A stretch of DNA of 64,000 bases from Paracoccus spongiarum. Its GTDB lineage: Bacteria > Pseudomonadota > Alphaproteobacteria > Rhodobacterales > Rhodobacteraceae. A model generated the notes under the pieces. That model was not told the DNA's origin. It saw nothing but the letters and a program-made list of their open reading frames with translations, and did no database searches. The stretch spans positions 1 through 64,000 of the forward strand of contig NZ_JAVAMQ010000011.1 in NCBI RefSeq assembly GCF_030732095.1, given 5' to 3'. Below, piece by piece: positions 24,147-34,067 of the stretch. The stretch's first letter is position 1. Each line of letters opens with the position of its first letter. Made by a program: the position numbers and the translations under genes.

Positions 24147-25061
24147 ATGATCCTGTGCGCAGGGGAATCACTGATCGACATGGTGCCCGAGGACGGCGCC
24201 TTCCGGCCTCTGGCGGGCGGGGCGGTCTACAACACGACCGTCGCCCTCGGCCGGCTGGGCGAGGCGGTGGCCTATCTGTGGCCGATCAGCCGCGACGTGT
24301 TCGGCGAGGTGCTGCTGCGCCCGCTGGCCGAGGCCGGGGTGAACACCGATCTCTGCCCGCGCTCGGACCGGCTCACCACCCTGGCGCTGGTGACGCTGAC
24401 CGGCGGCGAGGCGCGCTATTCCTTCTATGACGAGGGCTCGGCCGGCCGCATGCTGTCGCCCGACGACATCCCAGAACTGCCGGACGCGGTGGCGGCGATC
24501 TTCGCGGGCGGGATCAGCCTTGTTCCCGATCCCTGCGGCGCGGCGATCGAGGCGCTGGTGGCGCGCAATCACGACCGCCTGCCGGTGATGCTGGACCCCA
24601 ATATCCGGCCCTTCTTCATCAAGGATGCGGAGGCGTTCCGGGCGCGGCTGGACCGGCTGATGCCGCAGGCCGACATCGTCAAGCTGTCCTCTGACGACCT
24701 CGAATGGCTGTATCCCGACCTGGACCCCGCGAGCGCCGCCCGCAAGGTGCTGGAGACCGGGCCGCGGATCGTCCTGCAGACCGGCGGCGCGGCGGGCGCC
24801 CATGCGCATTGGGCCGGCGGTTCGGTGGCCGCGCCCGCGATCCGCACCACGGTCGCCGACACGATCGGCGCGGGCGACACCTTCAACGCCGGGGTGCTTG
24901 CCAGCCTGCGCCGGCAGGGCCTGCTGAGCAAGGCGGGGCTGGCCGCGATCACCGCGGACCAGATCCGCGAGGCGCTGACCCTGGGCGCGCAGGCCGCGGC
25001 GATCACCGTCTCGCGGCATGGTGCGAACCCGCCCTGGGCGCACGAGATGCCGACCGGCTGA
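24147..25061 (+). CDS. PfkB-family carbohydrate kinase (fructokinase-like)
   Basis: A 304-residue ribokinase/PfkB-fold kinase that phosphorylates a sugar with ATP. N-terminal CAGESLIDM and GGAVYNTTVALGRLG match the sugar-binding part; the C-terminal signature DTIGAGDTFNAGVL holds the catalytic Asp. Fructokinase is the usual annotation but substrate is not certain. Starts 16 bases after the zinc-ribbon gene with AGGGGGAAG site, so it may be co-transcribed with it by chance of location. Confidence 0.85.
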   Translation: MILCAGESLIDMVPEDGAFRPLAGGAVYNTTVALGRLGEAVAYLWPISRDVFGEVLLRPLAEAGVNTDLCPRSDRLTTLALVTLTGGEARYSFYDEGSAGRMLSPDDIPELPDAVAAIFAGGISLVPDPCGAAIEALVARNHDRLPVMLDPNIRPFFIKDAEAFRARLDRLMPQADIVKLSSDDLEWLYPDLDPASAARKVLETGPRIVLQTGGAAGAHAHWAGGSVAAPAIRTTVADTIGAGDTFNAGVLASLRRQGLLSKAGLAAITADQIREALTLGAQAAAITVSRHGANPPWAHEMPTG

Positions 25062-25121
25062 GCCTGCCGCTCGGGCGCGCCGCAGCGCCGGCCCAGGCCG
25101 GCCGGCAGCCCGCGCCCGGCC

Positions 25122-26456
25122 TCAGCCGTCCGGGTGGTCCAGCGCCTCGAAGCCCGCACGCTGCCGCGCGGTCCAGCGCAGATGCAGGGTCAACCCGTCC
25201 TCGCCCGATTCCTCGCGCTCGACCACGCCGGCCTCGTGCAGCCAGGCCCGCCTGCGCCCGTCGGCAAAGGGCAGCGTCACCAGGCCCGCCTCGCGCGGCT
25301 CGTCAAGAACCTCGGACAGCCGGGCGTCGATGGCGGAAACCAGATCGTCCAGCCCCTCGCCGGTCAGCGCGCTGACCGCCTGCACGCCTTCGGTCCGGGC
25401 ATCGGTGCGCCGCAGCGCCGCCCGCGTCTCGGGGCCAAGGGCGTCGATCTTGTTCCAGACCTCGATCAGCGCCACGTCCTCGTCGACCCCGAGACTTTCG
25501 AGGATCTCGGCCACGTCGGCCGCCTGTTCCTCGGTCTCGGGGTGGCTGACATCGCGCACATGCAGGATCAAGTCGGCTTCCAGCACCTCTTCCAGCGTCG
25601 CGCGGAACGCCGCGACCAGTTCGGTCGGCAGGTCGCTGATGAATCCCACAGTGTCCGACAGGATGATCCGCCGCCCCTGCCCCCCGCCGCCGCCTGCGCC
25701 GGGCAGGCGCACCGCCCGCATGGTCGGGTCCAGCGTGGCGAACAGCATGTCCTTGGCCAGCACCTCGGCCCCGGTCAGCCGGTTGAACAGCGTCGATTTG
25801 CCCGCGTTGGTATAGCCCACCAGCGCGACGATGGGATAGGGCACCTTGGCCCGCGCGGCGCGGTGCAGCGTGCGGGTCTTGACCACGCGCTCCAGCTGGC
25901 GGCGCAGCCGGGTCATCTGTTCGTCGATGGCGCGGCGGTCGGCCTCGATCTGGGTCTCGCCCGGCCCGCCCACGAAGCCAAGCCCGCCACGCTGGCGTTC
26001 GAGGTGGGTCCAGGCGCGGACCAGCCGGGTACGCTGGTAGGACAGCGCCGCCAGTTCGACCTGCAACACGCCCTCGCGGGTGCGGGCCCGGTCGGCGAAG
26101 ATTTCCAGGATCAGCCCCGTGCGGTCCAGCAGCTTGACGTCCCAGTCCTTTTCAAGGTTGCGCTGCTGCACCGGCGTCACCGGTCCGTCGACCAGCACCA
26201 GTTCCGCCTCGACCTCGGCCATCCGCGCGCCGATCTCGGCCAGCTTTCCCTTGCCGAACAGCGTGCCGGGATTGGGCTCGCGCAGCCGCGCCACCTCCGA
26301 GCCGACGATCTCGATGCCGGGCAGCGCCAGCGCCAGCGCCACGGCCTCGGCCAGGGCGTGTTCGGGCTGGCGGCGCTGCGTGCGCGCGTGGCCCAGATCG
26401 GGATGGATCACATAGGCGCGGGTCGGTCTGGCCTCGGTCTCGGTCGGTTCGGCCAA
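25122..26456 (-). CDS. hflX: HflX, ribosome-associated GTPase
   Basis: A 444-residue GTPase that splits stressed or stalled ribosomes. N-terminal HflX domain with the Gly-rich GPGETQIEADRR, then the G domain: G1 GYTNAGKST, G3 DTVG, G4 NKID. Length is usual for the family. It begins with TTG directly after the hfq stop (no gap), the standard hfq-hflX arrangement. Confidence 0.95.
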   Translation of the reverse strand: MAEPTETEARPTRAYVIHPDLGHARTQRRQPEHALAEAVALALALPGIEIVGSEVARLREPNPGTLFGKGKLAEIGARMAEVEAELVLVDGPVTPVQQRNLEKDWDVKLLDRTGLILEIFADRARTREGVLQVELAALSYQRTRLVRAWTHLERQRGGLGFVGGPGETQIEADRRAIDEQMTRLRRQLERVVKTRTLHRAARAKVPYPIVALVGYTNAGKSTLFNRLTGAEVLAKDMLFATLDPTMRAVRLPGAGGGGGQGRRIILSDTVGFISDLPTELVAAFRATLEEVLEADLILHVRDVSHPETEEQAADVAEILESLGVDEDVALIEVWNKIDALGPETRAALRRTDARTEGVQAVSALTGEGLDDLVSAIDARLSEVLDEPREAGLVTLPFADGRRRAWLHEAGVVEREESGEDGLTLHLRWTARQRAGFEALDHPDG

Positions 26457-26690
26457 TCAGTCCTCGCCTTCGTAAAGCGAGATCGGCTGGCCCGGCATGA
26501 TCGTGCTGATGGCATGCTTGTAGACCAGCTGCGACTGGCCGTCGCGGCGCAGCAGCACGCAGAAATTGTCGAACCAGGTGATCACGCCCTGCAGCTTGAC
26601 GCCGTTGATGAGGAAGATCGTCACCGGCACCTTGGCCTTGCGGACATGGTTGAGAAAGGCATCCTGCAAATTCTGCTTGTCGTTGGCCAT
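26457..26690 (-). CDS. hfq: Hfq, RNA chaperone
   Basis: A 77-residue Sm-like hexamer protein that binds small RNAs and mRNAs. Sm1 ([22 protein letters not shown]) and Sm2 ([13 protein letters not shown]) are complete, with KHAIST in place of the YKHA consensus exactly as expected. Short acidic tail YEGED, as in alphaproteobacteria. ATG 26690 is chosen; an upstream in-frame ATG at 26732 would add 14 atypical residues. Confidence 0.97.
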   Translation of the reverse strand: MANDKQNLQDAFLNHVRKAKVPVTIFLINGVKLQGVITWFDNFCVLLRRDGQSQLVYKHAISTIMPGQPISLYEGED

Positions 26691-26810
26691 CTTGGGGGTC
26701 CGTTTCTGATCTGTCCCGTTCAGCTTCCACATCTAAGCAGTCGGGGCGGGCCTTGCAAGCAAGACGGGGATTGCGGAAAAGCAAACCGGTTCCGCGACTT
26801 CGGCAGCGCC

Positions 26811-28439
26811 TCAGCGGCGCCAGAACTCGGGCGAGAACAGCGCCAGGATGGCCAGAGTCTCGAGCCGCCCGACGATCATCGCGGCGGCCAGCACCGACTT
26901 GGTCAGCACCGGCAGGCCCGACCACCCCTCCCAGGGCGCCGATGCGACGCCTGCCGTGCCTTCGAAGGCCGGGGTCAGCGGGATTGCGGCGGCCAGCGGG
27001 CCGGTATTGGTCAGCGCGGCGATGGACAGGATCGTGGCGGTCTCGAACTCGATCTGCTGGATCGAGACGAGCATCACCGTCACCGCGATCGAGATGGCGA
27101 ACAGCATGAAGAAGATGAAGGCCAGATAGGCGCCCTCGCGGCGCAGCCGCCGGGCGATGCGCCCGCCCCCCGCGACCGAGCTGGGGTGGATGATCCGCTC
27201 CATCTCGCGCTCGCCATGCCGGGCCAGCGCATAGACGCGCAGCAGCTTGACCCCGCCCGCCGTCGTCGCCACGCCGCCGCCCATCATCGCCAGTCCTGCG
27301 AGGATCAGGCCCGGCGAGGTCAGCCCCGACCAGGCGCGGGCGTCCTGCCAGTCCACCGAGGTCCAGCCGGTCGTCGTCAGATAGCTGAGCGTGTTGAACA
27401 TGCTGCCCCAGAAGGCCCCGAGGGCCGCGCGCAGGTCCGCAAGGCCCGGCCCGGTCCGGGGATCACCGGGGCCGATCTCGATGGCGCCGAGGAAGTGGCG
27501 CGCGAACAGCAGCGCCGTGACCAGCGCGACCAACCCGACCGCCATCTGCAGCTCGGGATCGTCGATCATCCGCTCGGTCGCGCGCAGTTCGCCCCCGCCG
27601 GGCCAGAACCGCCGCGACAGCGCAGGGATCAGGAACAGGAAGACGACCATCTCGCCGGCCACCCCCGCGCCCTCGCCGGTCGGCCCCAGCACCGGCGAGA
27701 TGCCGCTGGTGGCCAGCGTCCCCATGGCACGGCACAGCGCCACCAGGCCGCTGTCGCCCAGCAGCAGCAGGATCAGCCAAAGCGCCAGTGTCAGCCCGCC
27801 ATAGACCGGCAACACGGTCTGCGCGGCCCGCAGCAGCCGGTTTGCGGGATCGTTCAGCCGGGTGCGGAAGTCGGGCGAGGACAGGTGCGATTGCCGGCTG
27901 CGCGGGTCGTCGGACGGCGGCAGGCGCTGGAACTGTTCGTCGCGGCCATAGGGCGAGGACATGATCTCGAAGCCGCCGACCCGCAGCGGCGCAAGGATCG
28001 CCGTCGCCGCCACAAGCATGAAGAAGCCACCCATCCAGCCCACCGTCGCCCGCCACAGATGCAGCGGCGCGGGCAGCAGATCCGCCGAATAGAGCGACGC
28101 GCCCGTGGTGGTCAGCGAGGACACCATCTCCCACCAGGCGTTGAAGATGCCGGTATCGGGCAGGCTTTCCGAAAACGGCAGCGCCAGCACCAGCGGCAGC
28201 ACCGCCAGCGCGGACAGCATCCCCAGCAGCGTGCCGCGGGCGCTGGCCTCGCGCGGGTTGGCCATCGTCGCCAGTCCGATCAGCCCCGACAGGATCAGCA
28301 CCAGCAGCGCCGAATAGAAGAAATGCCGGGCGATCGCCTCGTGGTTGGTGGCCGAGGCATGGGCAGCCGGCAGCAGCATCGCCAGCGCCCCCAGCATCAT
28401 CAGCTGGATCAGAAGCGGCAGGCGCAGCAGGACGGACAC
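26811..28439 (-). CDS. trkH: TrkH potassium uptake channel subunit
   Basis: A 542-residue membrane protein with four pore-loop repeats: SSLTTTGASLY, GTLATSGISPV, SYLTTTGWTSVD and AALTNTGPLA, each with the central Gly of the filter. Takes up K+ together with the TrkA regulator encoded just upstream. A cytoplasmic loop of about 60 residues between early helices is longer than in E. coli TrkH. Ends about 120 bases before hfq. Confidence 0.93.
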   Translation of the reverse strand: MSVLLRLPLLIQLMMLGALAMLLPAAHASATNHEAIARHFFYSALLVLILSGLIGLATMANPREASARGTLLGMLSALAVLPLVLALPFSESLPDTGIFNAWWEMVSSLTTTGASLYSADLLPAPLHLWRATVGWMGGFFMLVAATAILAPLRVGGFEIMSSPYGRDEQFQRLPPSDDPRSRQSHLSSPDFRTRLNDPANRLLRAAQTVLPVYGGLTLALWLILLLLGDSGLVALCRAMGTLATSGISPVLGPTGEGAGVAGEMVVFLFLIPALSRRFWPGGGELRATERMIDDPELQMAVGLVALVTALLFARHFLGAIEIGPGDPRTGPGLADLRAALGAFWGSMFNTLSYLTTTGWTSVDWQDARAWSGLTSPGLILAGLAMMGGGVATTAGGVKLLRVYALARHGEREMERIIHPSSVAGGGRIARRLRREGAYLAFIFFMLFAISIAVTVMLVSIQQIEFETATILSIAALTNTGPLAAAIPLTPAFEGTAGVASAPWEGWSGLPVLTKSVLAAAMIVGRLETLAILALFSPEFWRR

Positions 28440-28449
28440 CGGCGCCGCC

Positions 28450-29826
28450 TCAGAAGAAGTCGATCGAGACCTGCAGAAGGCGCTCGACCTCCGGCACGTC
28501 CTTGCTGAGCGCGAAGATCAGCACGATGTCACCCTCTTCGATGCGGGTCTCGGACGAGGGTTTCACGATCCGGTCGCCCTTCTGCACCGCGCCGATCAGC
28601 GCGCCTTCGGGAAATTCGATGTCGCGGATCTCGCGTCCCGACATCGGCGAGGTGGACAGCACCTGCGCCTCCATCACCTCGGCCTCGGCATCGCCGATCG
28701 AATAGATGTCGCGCACCCGTCCGTGGCGGATGTGGCGCAGGATGGTCGAAACGGTCGTGGCGCGGGGGTTGATGTAGGCGTCGATGTCCAGCGCGCCCAT
28801 CAGCGGCACCAGCGTCGGATCGTTGATCAGCGAGATGGCCATCTTCGCGCCCGCCTGCTTGGCGCGCACGGCGGCAAGGATGTTGGTCTTGTCGTCGTCG
28901 GTGACCGCCAGCACGGCGTCGGCGGTGGGCACCGCGGCCTCGTCCAGCAACTCGGCCGACAGCCCGTCTCCGTTCAGCACGATGGTCCGCTCCAGCCGGT
29001 CGGCGGCGAATTCTGCGCGGGCGCGGTCGCGTTCGATCAGCTTGGCGCGGATCCGGTCGGCCCGCGCCTCCAGCGCCTGCGCCACGGCAAGGCCGACATT
29101 GCCGGCGCCGATGATCGCCACGCGTTCCTGCTTTTGCGGCGGCTTGCCAAAGATTTCCAGCGTGCGCGGCACATCCTCGGCATGGCTGAAGACATAGATC
29201 TGGTCGCCCTCGAACAGCTGGTCGCCCGCCTCGGGCGCGAACAGCCGGCCGGCGCGGCGCACCCCGGCGACGATGGCGCGCAGGCTGGAAAAGATCTCGT
29301 TCAGCTGCCGCAGCGGCGTGTTCAGCGCCGGGCAATCCTCTTCCAGCACGATCCCCAGCAGCTGGATGCGGCCGCGCAGGAAGGTCTCGACATCGAAGGT
29401 CGAGGGCGCCGACAGGCGTTGCAGCGCGGCCTTGGCGACCTCGCGTTCGGGGCTGATGACCACGTCGATGGGCAGGTGGTCGGTGCGGTAGAGATCGGAA
29501 TAGATCGCGTCCAGATAGGCGCTGCTGCGCAGCCGGGCGATCTTGCGCGGCACCTGGAACACGGAATGGGCCACCTGGCAGGTGACCATGTTCACCTCGT
29601 CGGAATGGGTGGCGGCGATGATCAGGTCGGCGTCGCGGGCGCCGGCGCGGTCCAGCACGTCGGGATGGCTGGCAAAGCCCGTCACGCCCTGCACGTCCAG
29701 CGCATCGGTGGCGCGGCGGACCAGTTCGGCGTTGTTGTCGATCACGGTGACGTCGTTGCGTTCGCCCGACAGATGCCGCGCGATCTGCCAGCCGACCTGC
29801 CCCGCCCCGCAGATGATGACCTTCAT
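28450..29826 (-). CDS. trkA: TrkA, K+ uptake regulator with two RCK domains
   Basis: A 458-residue peripheral protein that gates TrkH in response to nucleotides. Two Rossmann folds: MKVIICGAGQVGWQIARHL at the N-terminus and VAIIGAGNVGLAVAQAL at about residue 235, each followed by a TrkA-C domain. Start ATG 29826; stop 10 bases before trkH. Confidence 0.95.
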   Translation of the reverse strand: MKVIICGAGQVGWQIARHLSGERNDVTVIDNNAELVRRATDALDVQGVTGFASHPDVLDRAGARDADLIIAATHSDEVNMVTCQVAHSVFQVPRKIARLRSSAYLDAIYSDLYRTDHLPIDVVISPEREVAKAALQRLSAPSTFDVETFLRGRIQLLGIVLEEDCPALNTPLRQLNEIFSSLRAIVAGVRRAGRLFAPEAGDQLFEGDQIYVFSHAEDVPRTLEIFGKPPQKQERVAIIGAGNVGLAVAQALEARADRIRAKLIERDRARAEFAADRLERTIVLNGDGLSAELLDEAAVPTADAVLAVTDDDKTNILAAVRAKQAGAKMAISLINDPTLVPLMGALDIDAYINPRATTVSTILRHIRHGRVRDIYSIGDAEAEVMEAQVLSTSPMSGREIRDIEFPEGALIGAVQKGDRIVKPSSETRIEEGDIVLIFALSKDVPEVERLLQVSIDFF

Positions 29827-30341
29827 GCCAGTCCTCGCCTCTCTTGCGGGCAACCGCCCAGGCCCTTGCCTATGCCGGGGCCGAGGGCGGCGCAACTGTC
29901 CTTGACTGCCGCTGGCGCAACGGCCCGCGACCCGTCCGGCGATTGCAACCATGAATTGCAGAATTTAGCAGCCCGGCACTTGATGCGCGAGCCGTTCCTT
30001 GTTAGACTTAAGTCGTAGAGGGCCGCGCCGCAGCCCGTTCTTGACCCCGCGGCGCCCCTGCTGACACGACGACATCCGCCCGGAAGACCTCCGGGCGGCA
30101 CCGAACGAACCAGTTGACAGAACGGAGATGGAGTATGCCGACCTTGCCGGCCCCGGTTTCGTCTGCTCCCGTGGCCAAGGGCTCGTGTCGCATGAAGTTT
30201 GTTTCCCCCGAACGGCCGTCGCCAGTCACACTGGATCGGGCGTGGTCGGCGGTGATGGCCTGGCAGCGCACCGCCGACCCCGTTCACCCCGTTGACCCTG
30301 CGGGTCGCCGGCGCCATCGGACGGCTGCCTGACCGGTCGCC
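29827..30341. other. 515-bp stretch between ntrX and trkA
   Basis: Breaks the otherwise tight ntr-trk block. No gene is convincing. A plus-strand frame from ATG 30135 to 30332 (65 residues, GGAG-like site 5-9 bases before) and a minus-strand frame 30271-30008 (87 residues) both lack recognisable sequence. The piece 29990-30020 is more AT-rich (TTGTTAGACTTAAGTCG), so a promoter for trkA or a small RNA is possible. Confidence 0.4.
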
Positions 30342-31733
30342 TCAGGCGCCGCCGATCAGCTCCTCCTCGCCGCGCACGCCGCCGACCACGCCCAGCGATT
30401 TCAGCTTGCGGTGCAGGGCGCTGCGTTCCATGCCCACGAATTGCGCGGTGCGGCTGATATTGCCGCCAAAGCGGTTGATCTGCGCCAGCAGGTATTCGCG
30501 CTCGAACATCTCGCGCGCCTCGCGCAGCGCCATCGCCGTCACCTGCGGCCCAAGGCTCAGCGCGTCGCTGTTGTCGGGCGTGGCGCCCTGCGGCTCCAGC
30601 TCGGCCGGCTGGATCGGCCCGGCCTCCTCGGCCAGGATCAGCACCCGCTCGATCACGTTGCGCAGCTGGCGGATGTTGCCCGGCCAGCGCATCGCCTGCA
30701 GCGCGGCCACGGTTTCCTCGGGCAGTTCGCGCGCGGGCAGGCCCTGCTGGCTGTTGAACTGGGCGATGAACTGGCGGGCCAGCAGGGCGATGTCGTCGCG
30801 CCGTTCCGCCAGCGAGGGCACCGCCACCGGCACCACGTTCAGCCGGTCGAACAATTCCTGCCGGAAGCGCCCGGCGGCGATCTCGGAGGGCAGGTCGCGG
30901 TTGCTGGACGAGATCACGCGCAGATCGACGCGCACCCGGTCGGACCCGCCGGCGCGCGCGAACTGCTGTTCGGTCAGCACCCGCAGGATCTTGGGCTGGG
31001 TGCCCAGGGGCATGTCGCCCACCTCGTCGAAATAGATCACCCCGCCATGCGCCTGTTCCAGCAGCCCGGGCTCGATGCCGCGCTCGGGGCTTTCGCGGCC
31101 GAACAGCACCTCTTCCATGCGCTCGGGTTCGATGCTGGCGCAGGGGACGGTGACGAAGGGCGCCGAGGCCCGTGCGCTGTGGGCGTGGACATAGCGCGCG
31201 GCCAGTTCCTTGCCCGCCCCCGGCTCGCCCGACAGCATCACCCGGCCGTTCGACTTGGCCACCTTGTCCAGATTGTCGCGCAGCCGCCGGAACGCCGCGG
31301 ACTGGCCCAGCATCTCGGTCGCCCGGTCGCCGCCGCGCCGCAGGCTGCTGTTCTCGCGGCGCAGCCGGCTGGTTTCCAGCGCCCGGTTCACCACCACCAT
31401 CAGCTGGTCGATGTTGAAGGGCTTCTCGATGAAGTCATAGGCGCCCTGCCGGATCGCGGCGACCGCGATCTCGATGTTGCCGTGGCCCGAGATGATGATC
31501 ACCGGCACGTCCGGGTTGTTGCGCTTGACCAGCTTGAGGATGTCGATGCCGTCCATGCGGCTGTCCTTCAGCCAGATGTCGAGGATCATCAGCGCCGGTT
31601 CGCGGTCGTTCAGCGCGGCCACCGCCTCGTCGGAATGGGCGGCCAGCCGCGTCTCGTGGCCCTCGTCCTTCAGGATGTCCGCGATCAGTTCGCGGATGTC
31701 GCGTTCGTCATCGACGATCAGAATGTCACTCAT
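30342..31733 (-). CDS. ntrX: NtrX, response regulator of the NtrC family without GAFTGA
   Basis: A 463-residue regulator: receiver domain with phospho-Asp at 52, AAA+ domain with Walker A GEPGAGKE (169-176) and Walker B VIYFDE (232-237), and a C-terminal Fis helix-turn-helix (GNISRTAQFVGMERSALHRK). The sigma-54-contacting GAFTGA loop is absent; the place is filled by FGRESPERGIEPG (211-223). So it is unlikely to act as a classical sigma-54 activator. Pairs with NtrY; overlaps its stop by 4 bases. In Rhodobacterales NtrYX is tied to nitrogen and redox control. Confidence 0.93.
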   Translation of the reverse strand: MSDILIVDDERDIRELIADILKDEGHETRLAAHSDEAVAALNDREPALMILDIWLKDSRMDGIDILKLVKRNNPDVPVIIISGHGNIEIAVAAIRQGAYDFIEKPFNIDQLMVVVNRALETSRLRRENSSLRRGGDRATEMLGQSAAFRRLRDNLDKVAKSNGRVMLSGEPGAGKELAARYVHAHSARASAPFVTVPCASIEPERMEEVLFGRESPERGIEPGLLEQAHGGVIYFDEVGDMPLGTQPKILRVLTEQQFARAGGSDRVRVDLRVISSSNRDLPSEIAAGRFRQELFDRLNVVPVAVPSLAERRDDIALLARQFIAQFNSQQGLPARELPEETVAALQAMRWPGNIRQLRNVIERVLILAEEAGPIQPAELEPQGATPDNSDALSLGPQVTAMALREAREMFEREYLLAQINRFGGNISRTAQFVGMERSALHRKLKSLGVVGGVRGEEELIGGA

Positions 31734-34003
31734 GTCGCTCCCGCCTCGTCTTTTTCATGCCTGTGTTTGCGTTGCGCCCCGCGCACGGGCTGGCGTTCCC
31801 GTGGCAGGCGGATCTCGGCCATCGCGCCGTCGCGCGCCGGCGCATCGGTCAGGATCAGGCTGCCGCCATGCTCCTCGACGATCTTCTTGACGATCGGCAG
31901 CCCCAGCCCGGTGCCCTGCGCCTTCAACGTCACATAGGGTTCGAACAGGCGCGACCGGTCGGCCGGCAGGCCGGGGCCGTTGTCGATGATGCGGATGGTC
32001 ACCGCGTCATGTTCGGCCAGCATCTCGACCGCGACATGGGCCACCCAGCCCGCGGGCGCCGAGGCCGCGCGGTCCTCGACCGCCTCGCCGGCGTTCTTCA
32101 GAAGGTTGGTGAAGGCCTGCCGCAACATGCCCGCATCGCAGTCCACGATCACCGGCTCGTCGGGGATGCGCGCGTGCAGGGCACCCTTCAGCGCATCGCG
32201 CTGCAACAGCACCACCTCGCGCAGGACGCCGGCCAGATCGATCTCGGCGCGGTCGGGTTCGGGCATCCGGGCAAAGCGGCTGAACTCGTCGACGATCCGG
32301 CGCAGGTCGTTGGTCTGGCGGATGATGACATCGACATACTGATCCAGCGACGCCCGGTCGTCCGGGCCGGCCAGCGGACCGAACTTGCGCCGCAGCCGTT
32401 CGGCCGACAGCTGGATCGGGGTCAGCGGGTTCTTGATCTCGTGCGCGACGCGGCGCGCCACGTCACCCCATGCGGCCATGCGCTGCGCGCTGACCAGTTC
32501 GGTCACGTCATCGAAGGCGACCACATAGCCCTCGAGCCCGCCATCGGTGCCGCGCCTGACCGCCATCCGCACCAGCAGGCTTTCGATCCGCCCCTCGCGC
32601 GACAGCCGCACCTCGTCCTGCACCGCCTCGGCGACCGATGCCGACAACCGGTCGAAGAGCGGCGCGAATTCCGGCACCGCCTCGGACAGCAGCGCGTCGA
32701 TGTCGCGCTTTGGGTCAAGGCCCAGAAGCCGCGTGGCCGAGCGGTTCACGAAGTCGATCTCGCCCGCCGGATCGAGGCCGATCACGCCCGAGGTGACCGA
32801 GGTCAGCACATTGTCGAACAGCCGGCGCTGTTCGTCGCCGGCGCGATAGCTTTCGACCAGCTCCTCGCGCTGCGCCTTCAGCTGGCGGGTCATGCGGTTG
32901 AAGCTTTCGCCCAGGGTCTGGATCTCGTCTCCGGTGTCTGGCTCGGGCACCTGCACGTCCAGATCGCCGCGGCCGACCTGCTCGGAAGCCAGCGCCAGCG
33001 CCCCGATGGGCCGCGACAGGCGGCTGGCGAACCACAGCCCCAGCCAGATCGCCGCCGCCACCAGCAGCAGCGCAAAGCCCAGATAGACCAGCGAGAATTC
33101 GAACAGCACCTGCCCGCGCGTCTGTTCCAGCCGGCGGTAATCGCCCACGGTCGCGCGGGTGTCGTCCAGCAGGCCCAGCAGGTTGCCGTCCACGTCGCGC
33201 GTCACGTAAAGATAGCGATCGGCCAGCGGCGGCAGCGCGACAAGCGCGCGGAATTCGTCGTTCTGCCAGTCCTCGACCAGCACCAGCCCCTCGGCCTGCG
33301 CCTGGTCCAGCTGCGTGCTGGTGGGGGCCTCGTACCAGAACAGATAGCTGCGATCGCCCCGGGCCCTGATCTGGCCCGCGCCGCTGATGACATAGGCCTC
33401 GCGCAGGCCGCGCTGGATCAGCGCCTGCCCCTGCACCAGAAGCTGGCGCATCTCGCCGTCCTCGATCATCGGATTGGCGCGGCCGGCCTGGGTCAGGATG
33501 CCGGCCAGGGCGCGGGCGTCCTCGGTCAGGTCGCGGCGATGTTCCTCCTGATAGGCTTCGGCGGCGGCCTGCGAGGTGGTGACCACCTGCTGCACCCGAT
33601 CCGAGAACCAGCCCTCGAGGCCGATGTTGACCAGCAGGCCCGCAAACAGCGCCACCAGCACGGTCGGCACCAACGCGAGGCCCGCGAACACCATCACCAG
33701 CCGCGCATGCAGCCGCGATCCGGCGGCCGAGGCCCGGCGCGCGGTGATCAGCCGCGCCATTCGCGCCAGGACCAGGCCGAGAAGGCAGATGAGATAGAGA
33801 AGATCCAGCATCAGGATCAGCCGCAGCACGCGGCTTGGCACGCCGGGGCTGAACGGCCCCAGCACCGCGATGGTCGCCACCACCAGGACCGCACCCAGCA
33901 GCAGCGCACCCCAGGCAAGCACGCCGCGCGACTGTCGCGGCAACCTGATCCGTGCCAGCCTGTCCCAGCTCAGCCCTGATGCGGACTCTGCCATTTCCCC
34001 CAC
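31730..34003 (-). CDS. ntrY: NtrY, membrane sensor histidine kinase
   Basis: A 757-residue kinase: several N-terminal membrane helices, a large periplasmic part, another helix near residue 300 (YLGFALLLVAAAIWLGLWFA), HAMP, PAS (about 385-490), HisKA H-box (VAHEIKNPLTPIQLS) and HATPase_c (IIDNGPGLP, GTGLGLPIVKKIV). It phosphorylates NtrX. Length and layout are normal for the family. Confidence 0.94.
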   Translation of the reverse strand: MGEMAESASGLSWDRLARIRLPRQSRGVLAWGALLLGAVLVVATIAVLGPFSPGVPSRVLRLILMLDLLYLICLLGLVLARMARLITARRASAAGSRLHARLVMVFAGLALVPTVLVALFAGLLVNIGLEGWFSDRVQQVVTTSQAAAEAYQEEHRRDLTEDARALAGILTQAGRANPMIEDGEMRQLLVQGQALIQRGLREAYVISGAGQIRARGDRSYLFWYEAPTSTQLDQAQAEGLVLVEDWQNDEFRALVALPPLADRYLYVTRDVDGNLLGLLDDTRATVGDYRRLEQTRGQVLFEFSLVYLGFALLLVAAAIWLGLWFASRLSRPIGALALASEQVGRGDLDVQVPEPDTGDEIQTLGESFNRMTRQLKAQREELVESYRAGDEQRRLFDNVLTSVTSGVIGLDPAGEIDFVNRSATRLLGLDPKRDIDALLSEAVPEFAPLFDRLSASVAEAVQDEVRLSREGRIESLLVRMAVRRGTDGGLEGYVVAFDDVTELVSAQRMAAWGDVARRVAHEIKNPLTPIQLSAERLRRKFGPLAGPDDRASLDQYVDVIIRQTNDLRRIVDEFSRFARMPEPDRAEIDLAGVLREVVLLQRDALKGALHARIPDEPVIVDCDAGMLRQAFTNLLKNAGEAVEDRAASAPAGWVAHVAVEMLAEHDAVTIRIIDNGPGLPADRSRLFEPYVTLKAQGTGLGLPIVKKIVEEHGGSLILTDAPARDGAMAEIRLPRERQPVRGAQRKHRHEKDEAGAT

Positions 34004-34067
34004 TCGCCGTCTGACGCGGCTTGAATGTTGCAGGGCCGTGACGCTGGCCCTGCCATCTGTGGCGGTT

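Noticed and set aside
25134..28508. Long plus-strand open frame (1124 codons) over hflX, hfq and trkH
   Set aside because: Shadow of real minus-strand genes with full motifs; Gln/His/Arg-rich translation without a fold.
30135..30332. 65-residue plus-strand ORF as a confirmed gene
   Set aside because: Has a fair ribosome site but no recognisable sequence and poor codon pattern; kept only as a possibility in the gap entry.
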